A DNA stretch of 5,164 bases from an uncultured Eubacteriales bacterium (GTDB lineage: Bacteria > Bacillota > Clostridia > Lachnospirales > Lachnospiraceae), in assembly GCA_949286775.1 (NCBI GenBank), contig CASEDW010000214.1:1-5164 (forward strand), read 5' to 3'. The notes under the pieces were generated by a model. It saw nothing but the letters and a program-made list of their open reading frames with translations. It searched no databases and was not told the origin of the DNA. This document shows, piece by piece, positions 4,916 through 5,164 of this stretch. Each line of letters opens with the position of its first letter. The stretch's first letter is position 1. A program made the position numbers and the translations under genes.

Positions 4916-4927
4916 GTTACTATAGTT
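4907..4927. promoter_or_regulatory. inverted repeat over the -10 and start site, possible operator
   Basis: AACTATA (4907-4913) and TATAGTT (4921-4927) are perfect complements with a 7-base spacer and cover the -10 and the expected start of transcription. This is a classic position for a repressor site. The half-sites are AT-rich, so part of the symmetry could come from the TATAAT element; no regulator can be named. Confidence 0.45.
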
Positions 4928-4935
4928 AACTTAAG

Positions 4936-4969
4936 ATATGTTTGTAGCTAAAACAACACATATTTTTTT
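4936..4969 (+). terminator. terminator-like hairpin in the 5' leader (possible attenuator)
   Basis: ATATGTTTGT (4936-4945) pairs with ACAA-c-ACATAT (4953-4963), ten pairs with one bulged C and a 7-base loop, and runs straight into seven T (4963-4969). It lies about 14 bases into the transcript from the perfect promoter and directly before the AAGGA ribosome binding site (4970-4974). The stem has only two G-C pairs, so its termination strength is doubtful. Confidence 0.35.
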
Positions 4970-4979
4970 AAGGATATTT

Positions 4980-5164
4980 ATGAAGAAAAAACTCATTCTG
5001 AAAGTCATAATATTAATACTGCTCTTCTGCCTGGCTTATTCGCTGACATTCCTTGAAAGCCGTGAAAGCAGACGTTCAAATTATCAGTTAAATGAATTTT
5101 CCGCCATATGTAGAACCGATCTTGGCAGTGGTAAAATCGTTGATTATCTGGATACTCATGGAGG
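4980..5164 (+). CDS. unrecognised membrane-anchored or exported protein, N-terminal fragment (partial)
   Basis: The first 61 codons of a gene that runs off the window. The N-terminus MKKKLILK is followed by a hydrophobic segment (about residues 9-25, with VIILILLFCLAYSLTFL) and then a polar stretch (ESRESRRSNYQLNEFSA) that would lie outside the cell. C17 lies inside the hydrophobic core without a proper lipobox, so a lipoprotein is unlikely. The visible 61 residues match no family I know. AAGGA (4970-4974) is 5 bases before the ATG, and the gene is served by the perfect promoter at 4887-4915. It is separated from the GGGtGRT operon by a strong terminator, so it is a separate unit. Confidence 0.75.
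   Translation, partial: MKKKLILKVIILILLFCLAYSLTFLESRESRRSNYQLNEFSAICRTDLGSGKIVDYLDTHG

Noticed and set aside
1..5164. CRISPR array, insertion sequence, tRNA or rRNA gene
   Set aside because: No regularly spaced repeats, transposase reading frames, terminal inverted repeats or cloverleaf sequences were seen on either strand.

Overview
The window looks like chromosome from a low-to-mid GC Gram-positive anaerobe, most likely a gut-type member of the Clostridia (Lachnospiraceae/Ruminococcaceae-like). The evidence is strong AAAGGAG/AGGAGG ribosome binding sites, sigma-A promoters with extended -10 elements, a CcdA plus membrane-tethered thioredoxin pair, and a NifU-like/GGGtGRT gene pair that I remember as typical of Clostridia. 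This placement is inference, because no rRNA or other marker gene is present.

Layout. Bases 1-89 (minus strand) hold the first 29 codons of a TetM/EF-G-type translational GTPase. Bases 90-187 form a compact control region in which the terminator hairpin of the upstream operon overlaps the promoter, the ribosome binding site and a possible leader peptide of the GTPase gene. Bases 188-2812 are a four-gene minus-strand operon in the order trxA, trxB, ccdA, tlpA-like. It is a complete electron relay: NADPH to thioredoxin reductase, to thioredoxin (with an unusual WCGYC active site), across the membrane through CcdA, to a tethered extracytoplasmic TlpA/ResA-like thioredoxin. No cytochrome c genes are visible, so the final acceptor is unknown.

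Bases 2813-3071 are a divergent intergenic region with one candidate promoter on each strand and two adjacent small palindromes at the trx -35. Bases 3072-4792 (plus strand) hold two tightly linked genes with what looks like highly expressed codon use: a divergent NifU/IscU-like scaffold protein with an extra C-terminal part, and a full-length GGGtGRT-family protein of unknown function. They end at a strong intrinsic terminator (4833-4860). This pair is the best candidate in the window for an undescribed system; its divergent position next to a thiol-redox operon suggests, but does not prove, a role in metal or redox chemistry.

Bases 4861-5164 hold a perfect-consensus sigma-A promoter covered by an inverted repeat, a terminator-like hairpin in the 5' leader, and the start of a gene for an unrecognised membrane-anchored protein that runs off the window.
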